DNA of 7,469 nucleotides from Candidatus Effluviviaceae Genus I sp. (GTDB taxonomy: Bacteria; Joyebacterota; Joyebacteria; Joyebacterales; Joyebacteraceae), in NCBI GenBank assembly GCA_016867725.1, contig VGIX01000060.1, positions 1 to 7,469 of the forward strand, in the 5' to 3' direction. Both the position numbers and the translations under genes were made by a program. The notes under the pieces were generated by a model. The model was not told the origin of the DNA. It ran no database searches and was given only the letters and a program-made list of their open reading frames with translations. Shown one piece after another: positions 6,050-7,469 of the stretch. The number at the start of each line of letters is the position of its first letter. The first letter of the stretch is position 1.

Positions 6050-6502
6050 TCACTCCGACGCCCGCTCCACCGCCTCGACGATCTTCGCGTACCCCGTGCA
6101 CCTGCAGAGGTTCCCGGCGATGGCCTCGACGATCTCCTCGCGGCTCGGCCGCGCCTTGTCGCGGAGGAGCGCGTACGCCGACATGATCATGCCCGGCGTG
6201 CAGAACCCGCACTGGACGGCGCCCGTCTCGACGAACGCGCGCTGGATGCGGTGAAGCTCGCCAGCCTCCGAGAGCCCCTCGATGGTGAGCACGTTGCGGC
6301 CTTCGCACTGCGCCGCGAACACGATGCACGAGTTCACGGGCCGCCCGTCGAGAAGCGCCGTGCACGCACCGCACTCGCCGCGGCCGCAGCCGACCTTGGT
6401 GCCGGTCAGGCCGAGCGGCCCGCGGAGAAGCTCGACGAGGGTCGTGGTCGGACCGACCTCGGCCGTCCGCGCGGCGCCGTTGACCGTGAGCGTGAGCTTC
6501 AC
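6050..6502 (-). CDS. Molybdenum hydroxylase small subunit with two [2Fe-2S] clusters
   Basis: A protein of 150 aa, about normal for the CoxS/HcrC/XdhC-type small subunit (150-170). The N-terminal plant-ferredoxin domain has Cys39, Cys44, Cys47 and Cys59 (motif CGRGECGAC then C). The C-terminal helical domain has Cys98, Cys101, Cys133 and Cys135 (motifs CGFCTPG and NLCRCTGY). All eight cluster ligands are present; Cys66 is an additional cysteine. The subunit carries electrons from the Mo centre to the FAD subunit. No signal peptide is seen, so the enzyme should be cytoplasmic. The start is GTG 6502, overlapping the stop of the threonine-synthase-like gene by 4 bases (GTGA), with a weak G-rich site upstream. 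Its expected FAD partner begins only at 146, and the catalytic subunit is absent from the window. The substrate cannot be inferred from this subunit. Confidence 0.95.
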   Translation of the reverse strand: MKLTLTVNGAARTAEVGPTTTLVELLRGPLGLTGTKVGCGRGECGACTALLDGRPVNSCIVFAAQCEGRNVLTIEGLSEAGELHRIQRAFVETGAVQCGFCTPGMIMSAYALLRDKARPSREEIVEAIAGNLCRCTGYAKIVEAVERASE

Positions 6503-7469
6503 CGCGCCCCCACCGCCCGCTCCACATCGGCGAGCGACCGACCGATCTCGATGGGCTTCCCGACCGCGCGCATCGCGTTCTCGGTGTCCTTAAGCCCGCT
6601 CCCCGTCATGAGCACGACGACCGTCTCGTCGCGCGAGACCTGCCCCTCGCGCACGGCCTTCGCAAGCCCGGCGAACGCCGTCACGCCAGCGGGCTCGCCG
6701 AACACGCCGGTCGCGCGAGCGAGCGTCGGGATGGCGTCGAGGATCTCGTCGTCGCTCACGGTCATCATCGAGCCTTCGCTCGCGCGGACGCCGCGCAGCG
6801 CCTTCCGCCAGTTGCGCGGGTGGCCGACCGCGATGCTGTCGGCGCACGTGCGTCCCCTGCACGGCTCGACGTCGCGGCAGCCGGCGAACGCGCGCGCCAG
6901 CGGCGCGAGCCCCTCGGCCTGCACGCCAACGAGCGCCGGCACCTTCTCCGTGAAGCCGAGGCGCGCGAACTCCGCGAACCCCTTGTACGTCCCGCTCATG
7001 ATGCACCCGTCGCCCACCGGCACGAACACGCGGTCCGGCGCGCGGAAGGCGAGCTGCTCGCACACCTCGAACGCGACGGTCTTCTTCCCCTCAACGAGGT
7101 ACGGGTTGACCGCGCAGCAGCGGTTGTACCAGCCGAACTTCTCGATGGCCTCGGCCGCGAGGTCGAACGCGTCGTCGTACGTGCCGTCCACCGCGAGCAC
7201 CGTCGCGCCGTACACGAGGAGCTGGGCGACCTTCGGCTTCGGCGCGGCCTTCGGGACGAAGATGTAGCAGGGCAGACCCTCCGCCGCCGCGAACCCGGCG
7301 AGCGAGCAGCCCGCGTTGCCCGTCGACGCGGCCGCGACCGCGGTCGCGCCCTCCGCCAGCGCGCGCGCCATCGCCACGGCCGTCGCGCGGTCCTTGAGCG
7401 AGGCCGTCGGGTTGCGGCTGTCGTCCTTGATGTAGAGGTTCGAGAGGCCGAGGAGCCCGTCGGCGCGGT
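6499..7469 (-). CDS. thrC: Threonine-synthase-like PLP enzyme (fold type II), N-terminus outside the window
   Basis: A total of 322 residues are visible; the N-terminus (perhaps 30-90 residues) lies beyond base 7469. Numbering from the first full codon, the PLP lysine is Lys25 in NPTASLKDRA (bases 7393-7395), STGN (49-52) is the substrate/PLP loop, and GVQAEG (181-186), IAVGHPRNWRKAL (212-224), SDDEILDA (238-245) and GSGLKD (289-294) follow the threonine synthase pattern. Threonine synthase converts O-phosphohomoserine to threonine. Oddities: the PLP-phosphate loop reads VGDGC (151-155) rather than the common VGNGG or VGSGG type, and three cysteines cluster at 197, 203 and 208. Another fold type II activity, such as a diaminopropionate- or hydroxyamino-acid lyase, cannot be excluded, because ygeX-type lyases occur in selenium-dependent hydroxylase clusters. 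The frame is open to the window edge, so the GTG at 7377 is not the true start. Confidence 0.82.
   Translation of the reverse strand, partial: RADGLLGLSNLYIKDDSRNPTASLKDRATAVAMARALAEGATAVAAASTGNAGCSLAGFAAAEGLPCYIFVPKAAPKPKVAQLLVYGATVLAVDGTYDDAFDLAAEAIEKFGWYNRCCAVNPYLVEGKKTVAFEVCEQLAFRAPDRVFVPVGDGCIMSGTYKGFAEFARLGFTEKVPALVGVQAEGLAPLARAFAGCRDVEPCRGRTCADSIAVGHPRNWRKALRGVRASEGSMMTVSDDEILDAIPTLARATGVFGEPAGVTAFAGLAKAVREGQVSRDETVVVLMTGSGLKDTENAMRAVGKPIEIGRSLADVERAVGAR

Noticed and set aside
4827-6254. 475-codon open frame on the plus strand
   Set aside because: Antisense to the transketolase N-subunit, DUF296 and Fe-S genes; low-complexity Arg/Glu/His-rich translation without motifs.
6251-7267. 338-codon plus-strand open frame
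   Set aside because: Antisense to the Fe-S subunit and the PLP enzyme, both of which have complete motif sets; no family signal of its own.

Overview
The window is a very GC-rich stretch (about 70% G+C by eye), gene-dense, and coded entirely on the minus strand. It points to a high-GC bacterium, probably an uncultured lineage known from metagenomes. Nothing here fixes the phylum. No tRNA, rRNA, CRISPR array, insertion sequence or integrase is visible.

Ten genes are read from high to low coordinates, separated by at most 68 bases. In transcription order they are: a threonine-synthase-like PLP enzyme (5' end outside the window); the small [2Fe-2S] subunit of a molybdenum hydroxylase; a PPC/DUF296 protein; the N-terminal and C-terminal halves of a split transketolase-like ThDP enzyme; a class I aminotransferase; MocA, the molybdopterin cytidylyltransferase; XdhC, the Moco chaperone; a YqeB/EF2563-family protein; and the first 48 residues of the FAD subunit of a molybdenum hydroxylase (3' end outside the window). 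Three junctions are 4-base stop/start overlaps. The arrangement looks like one long operon.

Two themes are interleaved. The first is a molybdenum hydroxylase of the xanthine dehydrogenase/CO dehydrogenase superfamily: Fe-S subunit, FAD subunit, and the cofactor genes mocA, xdhC and yqeB. The YqeB family is the genomic marker of selenium-dependent molybdenum hydroxylases, so the enzyme may carry labile selenium at the Mo centre. Its catalytic large subunit is not in the window. The second theme is carbon/nitrogen metabolism: two PLP enzymes and the ThDP enzyme. The ThDP enzyme keeps its cofactor-binding residues but lacks three histidines that ordinary transketolases use to hold the sugar phosphate donor. 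A new substrate is therefore more likely than the pentose phosphate pathway.

My reading is a dedicated pathway that couples Mo (perhaps Se) hydroxylation of a substrate to ThDP- and PLP-dependent steps. The substrate cannot be named from sequence alone.
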